A stretch of 6,101 bases of DNA from Pseudomonadota bacterium (GCA_021792815.1 JAJYTX010000188.1:1-6101); one strand, 5' to 3'. Positions 1 to 5,976 are shown, counted from the stretch's first letter. The notes: generated by a model not told the origin, from the sequence alone. Made by a program: numbers and translations.

Positions 1-608
1 GACAGCCGCTGCGGCAGCTGCGCGTCGGCGCGGTCGCGACGCTGTCGCGAAACTTTCTGGAGAATCTCCTGCGGCCGCTGTTCGGCAAGCCCGGGCTGCG
101 CTTGAGCCTGGAGTCGGGCAGCCTCGCTGAGCTGCTCGGCAGGCTGCAGGTTCACAACCTCGATGTCGTGTTCTCCAACCGGGCGGTGATCGCGGAGGCG
201 GGCAAGGCATGGCGGTGCGTGCGCATCGACCGTCAGTCGGTGTGTTTCGTCGGTCCGCCCCGCCCGCGCGGCAAACGCCTGCGCGTGCCGGCGGATCTCG
301 CGCGGGCGCGGATCGTGCTGCCGGGTCAAAGCAGCGACATCCGCAGTCAGTTCGATCTGTGGTGCGAGAAGCACCGGTTGCGCATCGACATCGCCGCGGA
401 GGTCGACGACATGGCGATGCTGCGGCTGCTCGCCCGGGACTCGGGGGCCATCACCGTCCTGCCGGAGGTGGTCGTCCAGGACGAGCTGCGCGAAGGCCGT
501 CTGCAGCGGTATTGCACCGTGCCCGGGGTCTTCGAGAATTTCTACGCGATCACCGCGTCGCGCCGCACGCCCGCGCCGCTCCTCGAGGAGCTGCTGTCAG
601 GTTCCTGA
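1..608 (+). CDS. LysR-family transcriptional regulator, NhaR-like, C-terminal part (5' end outside window)
   Basis: The frame is open from base 3 to the TGA at 606-608 and gives about 201 residues; the N-terminal helix-turn-helix lies upstream of the window. What is visible is the effector-binding domain of a LysR-type regulator. It begins with a first beta strand (LRQLRVGAVATLSRNFLENL), then a 'LDVVFSN' segment, a hinge-like 'IVLPGQSSDIRSQFDLWC' stretch, a 'DDMAMLRLLARDSGAITVLP' segment and a terminal 'FYAITASRR'. The opening strand and the FYAI ending resemble NhaR, the LysR activator of the Na+/H+ antiporter gene nhaA, but no target gene is visible here. The family assignment is firm and the NhaR subgroup is inference. 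The in-frame end (LLEELLSGS) is short, and the +2 frame continues with protein-like sequence to 670, so a small C-terminal frameshift is possible. Confidence 0.85.
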   Translation, partial: QPLRQLRVGAVATLSRNFLENLLRPLFGKPGLRLSLESGSLAELLGRLQVHNLDVVFSNRAVIAEAGKAWRCVRIDRQSVCFVGPPRPRGKRLRVPADLARARIVLPGQSSDIRSQFDLWCEKHRLRIDIAAEVDDMAMLRLLARDSGAITVLPEVVVQDELREGRLQRYCTVPGVFENFYAITASRRTPAPLLEELLSGS

Positions 609-750
609 GCCGTGGCGGCCGGCGGCGCCAGGGGCTCGAGGAGGCGGCGCACGCGATCCTGCGCGCTTGATCAGCGGAATCGGTCCGAGTGCGATCGCTT
701 ATCTATGCAACTCATCGACCTGATTTGGCCAGGGCGCATCGTCGGATCAC
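609..750. other. Intergenic region after the LysR gene
   Basis: No independent gene is supported here. The first 60 bases read in the +2 frame as a plausible charged helix (GLEEAAHAILRA, then TGA at 668-670), which may be the displaced C-terminus of the LysR gene. The rest, to the repeat at 751, shows no coding signal and no clear terminator with a T tract. Confidence 0.4.
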
Positions 751-897
751 GGCGCCGCGGTCCGATGAAGCATAACGGCAATCACCCGGCCGCCGTCATT
801 CTCAGAAGCGCCATCGAGCACCTCGGAAGACAGTCGCATTCAGGAACTGATCTATTCAAAATAAACAATTCTTGGTGTCCGGGAGAGGCATCGAACC
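751..897 (+). repeat. Direct repeat copy A (left flank, tRNA-Leu 3' fragment plus 3' flank)
   Basis: This copy aligns colinearly with 2721-2868 with about one 1-nt indel. Bases 753-770 are identical to 2723-2740 (18 nt), and 867-897 match 2838-2868 at 28 of 31 positions. The middle is more diverged but still recognisable, with shared blocks such as 'acccggccgc' and 'cctcgg'. Similarity stops after 'cgaacc', inside the T arm of the tRNA. It probably represents one attachment-site arm. Confidence 0.72.
873..897 (-). pseudogene. tRNA-Leu 3'-end fragment (T arm half, acceptor strand, CCA)
   Basis: Read on the minus strand this gives the TTCGA of the T loop, the 3' half of the T stem, a seven-base acceptor strand CCCGGAC, discriminator A and CCA. 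It matches the last 25 bases of the intact tRNA-Leu at 2844-2868 except for three substitutions. It lacks the D arm, anticodon arm and variable arm, so it cannot make a tRNA. It is most likely the fragment left on the distal side of an insertion into a tRNA gene. Confidence 0.7.
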
Positions 898-1008
898 ATG
901 GCTAAAAAGTCATTAGAAACAATGGCGTGGGCGGTTTCGGCCGTCGGGTTACCCGCAGACTTGCCCGGGGCGCCAATCGACGGCTGGGTTCTCCTTGGCA
1001 TCCCCTGA
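898..1008 (+). CDS. Possible 36-residue small protein
   Basis: An ATG lies immediately after the tRNA fragment and opens a 36-codon frame ending in TGA at 1006-1008. A purine-rich GGGAGAGG at 881-888, nine bases before the ATG, could act as ribosome binding site and belongs to the tRNA acceptor/T-arm remnant. The peptide starts MAKKSLETMAWAVSAVG and continues with a hydrophobic, proline-containing stretch. I recognise no family. The frame is short and could be chance, or a piece of a deleted gene captured at the junction. Confidence 0.22.
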   Translation: MAKKSLETMAWAVSAVGLPADLPGAPIDGWVLLGIP

Positions 1009-1130
1009 TGAGGCTCAAGCGCGCGTACCCGCGTAGAATTCCTTGGGTGGGCGGTGCCATTGGGTATCCCGTTCCGGCAGGTGTGTCGAACGGTACATGG
1101 CCAGCGGGCATTTGGCCGCGAACGAGCATC

Positions 1131-1134
1131 GGAG
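1131..1134 (+). promoter_or_regulatory. Ribosome binding site deciding the DUF433 start
   Basis: GGAG ends seven bases before the GTG at 1142. This favours that GTG over the in-frame upstream ATG at 1097, which would add 15 residues with no family similarity. Confidence 0.55.
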
Positions 1135-1141
1135 TATCCGC

Positions 1142-1375
1142 GTGGCGCGAAAGCTGGACCGAATAACGATCAACCCGGAAATCATGAACGGGCAACCCTG
1201 CATTCGCGGGATGCGTCTGACCGTGCGACGCGTTGTCGAGGCGGCGGCTTTGTATCCGGACCGGAGTGAGCTCAGGAGGGAATATCCGGAGCTCGAGGAT
1301 GAGGATGTCGCCCAGGCTCTCGACTTCGCCGCTCGCAATCTCGACGATCAGATACTTCTGCTGGAAACGGCGTGA
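1142..1375 (+). CDS. DUF433 domain protein, predicted antitoxin
   Basis: This is a 77-residue protein starting at GTG, the usual length for the DUF433 family. The family signature is clear: DRITINPEIMNGQPCIRGMR at residues 6-25, then LTVRRVVEAA (26-35), and a 'YPELEDEDVAQALDFAA' segment at 48-64. DUF433 proteins resemble small winged-helix proteins and are often encoded directly upstream of DUF5615 PIN-like proteins, where the pair is predicted to be a type II toxin-antitoxin system with DUF433 as antitoxin. That is the arrangement here: the TGA stop overlaps the GTG of the next gene (GTGA at 1372-1375). The frame is intact, unlike its partner. The antitoxin role is inferred from family and context; if real, it may also repress its own operon. 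Confidence 0.82.
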   Translation: MARKLDRITINPEIMNGQPCIRGMRLTVRRVVEAAALYPDRSELRREYPELEDEDVAQALDFAARNLDDQILLLETA

Positions 1376-1743
1376 TTCGAGTCCTGCTCGATCAGGGGCT
1401 TCCCCGCTCCACCGTCGAGCTGCTTCTTACGGACGGCTGGGATGCCGTGCATGTGTTCGACTGCGGCCTCAGCACCGCCCCCCGATGAGCAAATACTGGC
1501 ATTTGCTCGTGCCAACGGTTATGTCGTCTGCACGCTCGATGCGGATTTCCATTCGATACTCGGCGTCTCCGGGTCAGCCGGCCCCTCAGTCGTGCGAGTG
1601 CGCCGAGAGGGTCTGCGTGGCCCAGCGCTGGCCTCGCTGCTAAAGCGAGTCTGGGAGCAAGTAGGGGGCGCCATCGAGAGTGGAGCCGCGATCACGGTGA
1701 CGGACCGTGCTGTGCGACTCCGGCGACTTCCCATCACAGGTGA
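1372..1743 (+). pseudogene. DUF5615 PIN-like toxin, frameshifted
   Basis: The gene starts at a GTG overlapping the stop of the DUF433 gene and reads MIRVLLDQGLPRSTVELLLT for its first 20 residues, the typical DUF5615 N-terminus. After codon 38 this frame hits TGA at 1486-1488. Just before, a run of six C (1478-1483) follows GCACCG. Removing one C restores the family sequence: STAP continues into DEQILAFARANGYVVCTLDADF, then GPSVVRVRREGLRGPALASL and DRAVRLRRLPI near 1735. Conserved acidic residues of the PIN-like fold are D7, D56 and D58 in the restored numbering. The lesion separates D7 from the other two, so standard translation gives no full protein. The restored frame also lacks a stop at the usual family end and runs on to 1927. 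Inactivated toxin is the simplest reading; slippage on the C run or a sequencing error are alternatives. Confidence 0.8.
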
Positions 1744-2076
1744 GCGCGCGATATCGAATTCCTGGCGGATTTGCGTTTCCTGTCGGCAGCAGCACGGGTG
1801 CAGCTGCATTCGCGCTGAAGCGCTATCGAGAATGAGCCCGCCTATGCTTGGCAAAAATAGCCCGCCGAACCTGACATGCGGCTTGGGAGGGGAAGAAGCA
1901 AGCGAGGGCGGTTGGCAGCGGCACTGACGTTGTGGTGGGGTGGCGCGCGAGCGGCGCCGCTTCGATGATGTGCTGAACGTCCCTATCGGAGTGCGGCTGC
2001 GCCGGCCGCCGACGACCGCATCCTGCGGTTTCTGCGCAGGCTCTCGAGCACCGGCTGGCCTGCGACGCGCAACGCG
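1744..2076. other. Spacer between the two convergent toxin genes
   Basis: The frame carrying the DUF5615 body continues without family similarity to the TGA at 1925-1927, adding about 60 residues that look like non-coding read-through. Another frame at about 1750-1836 (ending FALKRYRE, then TGA) looks faintly protein-like but has no start or recognised family. From 1928 to 2076 I see no gene. No hairpin followed by a T tract was found, although both toxin genes converge here. Confidence 0.4.
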
Positions 2077-2520
2077 TCAGCATGCCCAGTCAGCCAGCAG
2101 CGCCGTCTCGATCAGCGGCACTGACCGCCAGAGTTTATCGTGGGTGACCGCAAGAGTTGCGCCGGCTCTGAGGCCAGTGGCGAGCTGAATGGCATCCGGC
2201 GTGCGTAGCTGCTGTCGCGCGCGCAAAGCCGCCGCATCCAGCAATATGTCTCGCGAGACGGGGATGAGCTCGAGATGGGGAAAGTCATCGAGGAGCACCT
2301 CGTAATCATCGGCGACATCTTGTCTGCCCCGTTGCAGGGGCCGCACGCTCAGCTCGAGCAGGGTCAGCTCTGAGGCGACTGCGCGAAACCGGCCATCCTC
2401 GAGACTTTCGATGACACGGGCCGCAGGCGGCCCGAACTGCGGATGCTCCCCGAAATGTTAGATCCAGACACAGGTATCGATCAGGATCCGCTTATGGCCG
2501 CCGGGAAACCTCGCGCTCAC
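2077..2520 (-). pseudogene. VapC-like PIN-domain toxin with in-frame stop codon
   Basis: Read on the minus strand from the GTG at 2520, one continuous frame of 147 codons encodes a PIN-domain protein, interrupted only by TAA at 2460-2458 (codon 21). PIN proteins are Mg2+-dependent ribonucleases and the usual toxins of VapBC modules. The four acidic positions are present: D15 in RILIDTCVWI, E56 in ELTLLELS, D109 in RTPDAIQLA, and D128 in AVTHDKLW. The TAA follows CVWI and precedes HFGEHPQFG, so it cuts off everything after the first catalytic Asp. A restart downstream would lack D15. The sense codon lost could be CAA or TAT/TAC. The rest of the frame is undamaged, which suggests recent inactivation. 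The GTG overlaps the stop of the upstream antitoxin-like frame as GTGA. Confidence 0.8.
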
Positions 2521-2675
2521 CAGGATTCGCGCTCATCCTGAAGGTAGGATTGCGCTCCTGGCCAGATCTCGCGATGCAGTCCCGCCAGGTGCTTGGCGAA
2601 CTTCTTCGGCTTGGGAACGATCACGACGCGATCAGGCTTGCGAAAATCAGCCCCTGATGGGAAGCGGCGCAGGAA
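2517..2675 (-). pseudogene. Antitoxin remnant, N-terminally truncated, upstream of the PIN gene
   Basis: A minus-strand frame of 52 codons ends at TGA 2519-2517, which overlaps the PIN start codon. It contains VVIVPKPKKFAKHLAGLHRE and ends SYLQDERESW, a charged tail plausible for the toxin-binding part of an antitoxin. A stop (TGA at 2678-2676) lies directly upstream in frame and there is no ATG or GTG start before the conserved-looking part, so no DNA-binding N-terminal domain can be made. An ATG at 2679 is in another frame and gives only ten codons. Position and overlap argue for the cognate antitoxin of the PIN protein. I cannot name its family. Loss of its 5' part probably occurred at the island edge near 2680-2720. 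Confidence 0.5.
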
Positions 2676-2720
2676 TCATTTGAATTCGCGCGCGCCGCCC
2701 CGATCAAGCCCTGCTAGGAT

Positions 2721-2843
2721 GTCGCCGCGGTCCGATGAAGAATAAAAGCAATGACCCGGCCGCAGTCACCCGCCGCAACGCCGCGAGGCGCCTCGGCAGT
2801 CAATCACAAATGAGAATTAAGTTATTGAATATCGAAGAATTCT

Positions 2844-2868
<25 letters not shown>
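2721..2868 (+). repeat. Direct repeat copy B (right flank, includes 3' part of intact tRNA-Leu)
   Basis: This is the partner of the repeat at 751-897. It covers the last 25 bases of tRNA-Leu (2844-2868) and about 120 bases beyond the tRNA 3' end. It also holds a 12-nt perfect palindrome, cgaggcgcctcg at 2784-2795, not kept in copy A. The A/T-rich part at 2810-2843 lies directly downstream of the tRNA and may contain its transcription end, but there is no clear hairpin plus T tract. Confidence 0.72.
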
Positions 2869-2928
<60 letters not shown>

Positions 2929-2968
2929 AGGGGTGCTCGGCTCGAGAGCCTCGCGGACGAGGCGGCGA

Positions 2969-2997
2969 AATCTACTCAGGGCCATGAGGGCTGTCAA
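2969..2997 (-). promoter_or_regulatory. Promoter of tRNA-Leu
   Basis: On the minus strand TTGACA (2997-2992) is followed by a 17-base spacer and TAGATT (2974-2969), a near-consensus sigma70-type promoter. Initiation would fall near 2962, giving a leader of roughly 35 bases before the tRNA. The -35 box ends at 2997, immediately next to the A of the rnr ATG, so tRNA promoter and rnr ribosome binding site share the same bases. Confidence 0.8.
2986..2990 (+). promoter_or_regulatory. Ribosome binding site of rnr
   Basis: GAGGG lies seven bases before the ATG at 2998. It supports this start although the first 67 residues lack family similarity. Confidence 0.6.
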
Positions 2998-5109
2998 ATG
3001 AAAAGCCGAAGGAGCAAGTTCGGTCGCCGGGACCGCCCGGGGCGGGGAGGCGGCGGGCAGGGTGGCGCGGGCGAGGCGTCGGCGACGCATCGGCGCAAGA
3101 CCCGTGGCGCGGCCGCGCAGGCCGGCACACGGGAGTCGGCGCCGCAGCGCCGGGGCGGTCCGGCCTCCGGGTCCGGGGGCGCTGCCCGGGCGGGCACGCT
3201 CGTCGAGGGCCAGGTGAGCGCCCACCGCGCCGGCTACGGGTTCCTGCGTGTCGAGGGGATGAAGGACAATGTCTTCCTGCCGCCACCGCAGATGCGCGGG
3301 GTGATGCATGGGGATCGGCTGCGCGTGCGCGTCAGCCGCGATGCCGACGGCCGCTGGTCGGGGACCGTGGAGCAGATCCTCGAGCATGCGGTCCACGCGT
3401 TCCTCGGCACCGTGGAGGTCCAGGGCCGCAGCGCCTGGGTGACAGCGGCCGATCGGCGCCTGCAGCTGCATTGCGCCGTATCACACGAGGCGCTCAACGG
3501 GGCGCGCAGCGGCGACTGGGTGATCGCCCGCATCACCCGGCGGGCGAGCCCCGAGCATGCCGCGCACGCGCACATCGAGCGGCGGCTCGATCCGGACCGG
3601 CCGGTCGAGCTGGCGACCGAGAGCGCGGTGGCGCGCTTTGCCCTGCCCGCGGAGTTTCCGGCGGCGGCGCTTCGCGAGGCGCAGGCCTGGGGCGAGCGGA
3701 TCGATCCGCGCGAGGCCGCCGGACGCGAGGATCTGCGCGGCCTGCCGCTCGTGACCATCGACGGCGAGGATGCGCGCGATTTCGATGACGCGGTGTACGC
3801 CGAGCCGCACCCGGCGGGCTTTCGCCTCATCGTGGCCATCGCCGATGTCAGCCACTATGTCCGTCCGGACACGGCGTTGGATACCGAGGCGCAGGCGCGC
3901 GGCACGTCGGTGTACTTCCCGACGCGTGTGCTGCCGATGCTGCCCACGGCGCTGTCGGATCACTTGTGCTCGCTTGCACCGCGGGTCGATCGGCTGTGCT
4001 TTGCCGCGGACATGGTGGTGAGCCGCAGCGGGATGCTGAAGAGCGCGAGGTTCTACCCGGCGGTGATGCGCTCGGCGGCGCGCCTCACGTACGGACAGGC
4101 GCACGCGGCGCTGTTCGAGGGCCGGCCGGCGGCGCGGGCCGAGCTCGGCGAGCTGCTCGGGCCGCTGCGGGTGCTGGTGGAAGTGTATCACGCGCTGCAC
4201 CGGGCGCGCAGCCGCCGCGGCGCGCTCGATTTCGATGCGCCCGAGGCGCAGCTGGTGATCGATGCGTCCGAGCGGGTGCGGGCGATCGAGCTGCGCGCGC
4301 GCAACGATGCGCACCGGCTGATCGAGGAATGCATGGTGCTCGCGAACGTGGCCGTGGCCCACGCGCTCGAGAAATCCCGCACGCCCACCCTGTACCGGGT
4401 GCACGGCGAGCCCGACGCCGAAAAGCTCGAGCGGCTGACGGGCACCCTCGCCGTGCTCGGCATCGATGCCCACCTGCCCGAGACCGTCACGACACGGGAT
4501 CTGCAGGCCATCGCCCGCCGCCTGGGACAGGCCCCCGAGCGGCCCTTCATCGAGTCGCTCATCGTGCGCGCGATGCCGCAGGCGGTGTATCAGCCGCTCA
4601 ACATCGGGCACTTCGGGCTGGCGTTGACCCATTATGCGCATTTCACCTCGCCCATCCGCCGCTACCCCGACCTGATCGTGCACCGCACGCTGAAGGGGCT
4701 GGTCGGGGCCGCCGGCGGCAGCGCCGTGAGCTATGCGCCGGCGCAGCTCGCCGGCCTCGGGGAGAGCACCTCGAGGCTCGAGAAACGCGCCGACGAGGCG
4801 GACCGGTACGTCGCCACCTTCCTCAAGTGCAGCTACCTGCGCGAGCGCATCGGCCAGACCTTCCAGGGCCTGATCACCACGGTGGTCGAGTTCGGCTGCT
4901 TCGTGCAGATCCTCGATGTTGCCGTGGACGGGCTGCTGCACGTCGACCAGCTGCGCGACGACGAGTACCTGATGGAGGATCACGGTCATGCCTGGCGGGG
5001 CAGGCGATCGGGACGCACGCTGCGCACCGGTGCGCACCTGCGGGTCATCGTCACGGCCGTCAACCCCATCGAGGGCCTCGTCGACCTCGAGCTGGCCGAT
5101 GAACCCTAG
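2998..5109 (+). CDS. rnr: Ribonuclease R (3'-5' exoribonuclease)
   Basis: This 703-residue protein degrades structured RNA processively from the 3' end in the cytoplasm, acting in rRNA/tRNA quality control and mRNA decay. Residues 1-67 are a basic, Gly/Arg-rich, probably disordered tail. A cold-shock-type OB domain follows (68-113, GYGFLRVEGMKDNVFLPP), then a second one to about 190. The RNB catalytic domain contains TIDGEDARDFDDAVY, with metal-binding D255, D261, D263 and D264, equivalent to D272, D278, D280 and D281 of the E. coli enzyme, and the late motif HFTSPIRRYPDLIVHR at 548-563. An S1 RNA-binding domain starts at about 619 (GQTFQGLITTVVEFGCFVQI). E. coli RNase R has 813 residues; this one lacks the N-terminal helix-turn-helix and the Lys-rich C-terminal tail. 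It is followed after 9 bases by rlmB, its usual operon partner. Confidence 0.96.
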   Translation: MKSRRSKFGRRDRPGRGGGGQGGAGEASATHRRKTRGAAAQAGTRESAPQRRGGPASGSGGAARAGTLVEGQVSAHRAGYGFLRVEGMKDNVFLPPPQMRGVMHGDRLRVRVSRDADGRWSGTVEQILEHAVHAFLGTVEVQGRSAWVTAADRRLQLHCAVSHEALNGARSGDWVIARITRRASPEHAAHAHIERRLDPDRPVELATESAVARFALPAEFPAAALREAQAWGERIDPREAAGREDLRGLPLVTIDGEDARDFDDAVYAEPHPAGFRLIVAIADVSHYVRPDTALDTEAQARGTSVYFPTRVLPMLPTALSDHLCSLAPRVDRLCFAADMVVSRSGMLKSARFYPAVMRSAARLTYGQAHAALFEGRPAARAELGELLGPLRVLVEVYHALHRARSRRGALDFDAPEAQLVIDASERVRAIELRARNDAHRLIEECMVLANVAVAHALEKSRTPTLYRVHGEPDAEKLERLTGTLAVLGIDAHLPETVTTRDLQAIARRLGQAPERPFIESLIVRAMPQAVYQPLNIGHFGLALTHYAHFTSPIRRYPDLIVHRTLKGLVGAAGGSAVSYAPAQLAGLGESTSRLEKRADEADRYVATFLKCSYLRERIGQTFQGLITTVVEFGCFVQILDVAVDGLLHVDQLRDDEYLMEDHGHAWRGRRSGRTLRTGAHLRVIVTAVNPIEGLVDLELADEP

Positions 5110-5118
5110 AGTCGGCGC

Positions 5119-5946
5119 ATGAGCCGGCCACGCGGCCGCAGAGCGGAGGTTCCCGGGCGTCCCGCCGCGGCCCGCCACGGGTCGGGCGCGGCGCACGCTG
5201 CGATCCGGCGCGCCCCGGGCGGCGAATGCGTGTATGGCCTGCATGCGGTGCGCATCATGTTGGAGCGGCACCCGCAGCGCGTGCTCGCCCTGCGGGTGGA
5301 CGAGCGGCGCGAGGACCCGAGAGTCCGGCACATCGAGGCGCTGGCGCAGCAGGCGGGCGTGCCGCTCGAGCGCGTCGAGGCATCGCAGCTGCGCCAAAGA
5401 CTCGGGGACGTGGTCCACCAGGGGCTCCTCGCCGAGATCCGCCCGCTCGCGCCCTGGACGGAGGATCAGCTGCTCTCGGCCCTGGAGGGCGCGCCGCTGC
5501 TGCTCGCCCTCGATGGGGTGCAGGACCCGCACAACCTCGGCGCCTGCCTGCGCACGGCCGATGCCTGCGGGGCGCGGGCCGTCATCGTGCCGCGCGACCG
5601 GGCGACGCACCTGACGCCCGTGGTGCGCAAGGTGGCGGCCGGCGCCGCCGAGACGACCCCGCTCGCGGTGGTGACGAACCTGGTGCGTACCCTGAAGATG
5701 CTGCAGCAGGCCGGCTTGTGGGTGGTCGGCGCCGATGCGCAGGCGCCGGGGCCGGCCCGTGAGGCCGACCTGGCGGGCCCGGTGGTACTGGTCCTCGGCG
5801 CCGAGGGCGCGGGACTGCGCCAGCTCACGCGCCAGAGCTGCGACGCCCTGGTACACCTGCCGCGGCGGGGAGCGGTCGAGAGTCTCAACGTGTCGGTGGC
5901 GGCCGGGATGCTGCTGTACGAGGCGCTGCGCCAGAGAGGAGGCTGA
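5119..5946 (+). CDS. rlmB: 23S rRNA (guanosine-2251-2'-O)-methyltransferase RlmB
   Basis: This 275-residue SPOUT (SpoU/TrmH-type) enzyme transfers a methyl group from S-adenosylmethionine to the 2'-OH of G2251 in the peptidyl-transferase P loop of 23S rRNA. The N-terminal substrate-binding domain begins at VYGLHAVRIMLER (38-50). The three SpoU motifs are present: NLGACLRTADACG (139-151, with the conserved Asn and Arg145), VLGAEGAGLR (225-234), and SLNVSVAAGMLLYEAL (255-270) in the knotted cofactor site. Residues 1-37 are an Arg/Ala/Gly-rich extension; the E. coli protein of about 243 residues lacks it. The ribosome binding site before ATG 5119 is weak, consistent with translational coupling to rnr nine bases upstream. 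A later start at GTG 5230 (Val38) is possible but has no better site. Confidence 0.93.
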   Translation: MSRPRGRRAEVPGRPAAARHGSGAAHAAIRRAPGGECVYGLHAVRIMLERHPQRVLALRVDERREDPRVRHIEALAQQAGVPLERVEASQLRQRLGDVVHQGLLAEIRPLAPWTEDQLLSALEGAPLLLALDGVQDPHNLGACLRTADACGARAVIVPRDRATHLTPVVRKVAAGAAETTPLAVVTNLVRTLKMLQQAGLWVVGADAQAPGPAREADLAGPVVLVLGAEGAGLRQLTRQSCDALVHLPRRGAVESLNVSVAAGMLLYEALRQRGG

Positions 5947-5949
5947 AGG

Positions 5950-5970
5950 GCCGGCGCGGCACCTGCCGGC
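5950..5970 (+). terminator. Weak hairpin after rlmB
   Basis: GCCGGC (5950-5955) pairs with GCCGGC (5965-5970) around a nine-base loop, starting four bases after the rlmB stop. No T tract follows, so it is at best a weak or Rho-assisted terminator or a 3'-end stabilising hairpin. Confidence 0.3.
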
Positions 5971-5976
5971 GACACA

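Larger units (their letters stand above)
751..2843. mobile_element. Putative tRNA-Leu-associated genomic island remnant carrying decayed toxin-antitoxin modules
   Basis: The segment is bounded by direct repeats at 751-897 and 2721-2868 that both include the 3' end of a tRNA-Leu gene. That is the arrangement expected after site-specific integration at a tRNA 3' end, with the intact gene on one side and a 3' fragment on the other. The repeat period is about 1.97 kb. Cargo consists of two small toxin-antitoxin-like gene pairs facing each other. No integrase, transposase or terminal inverted repeats are visible, so if this was an integrative element it is now a deletion remnant that cannot move by itself. 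A simple duplication followed by insertion of the cargo is an alternative. The boundaries are inferred from where the similarity stops. Confidence 0.42.

Noticed and set aside
612..905. 97-codon plus-strand frame covering repeat copy A
   Set aside because: Its peptide resembles that of the frame over repeat B only because the DNA is duplicated. It runs into the tRNA fragment, has no good ribosome binding site and no recognised family.
1028..1050. Third partial copy of the attachment-like sequence (agaattccttgggtggg)
   Set aside because: Only about ten bases around a GAATTC resemble the repeat, and the order of the remaining bases does not match; chance is sufficient.
1097..1141. Upstream in-frame ATG as start of the DUF433 gene
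   Set aside because: It would add 15 residues outside the family profile and lacks a close Shine-Dalgarno sequence, whereas the GTG at 1142 has GGAG at good spacing.
2784..2795. 12-nt palindrome as tRNA terminator or operator
   Set aside because: It has no loop or T tract, is not conserved in repeat copy A, and such palindromes are frequent in GC-rich DNA.
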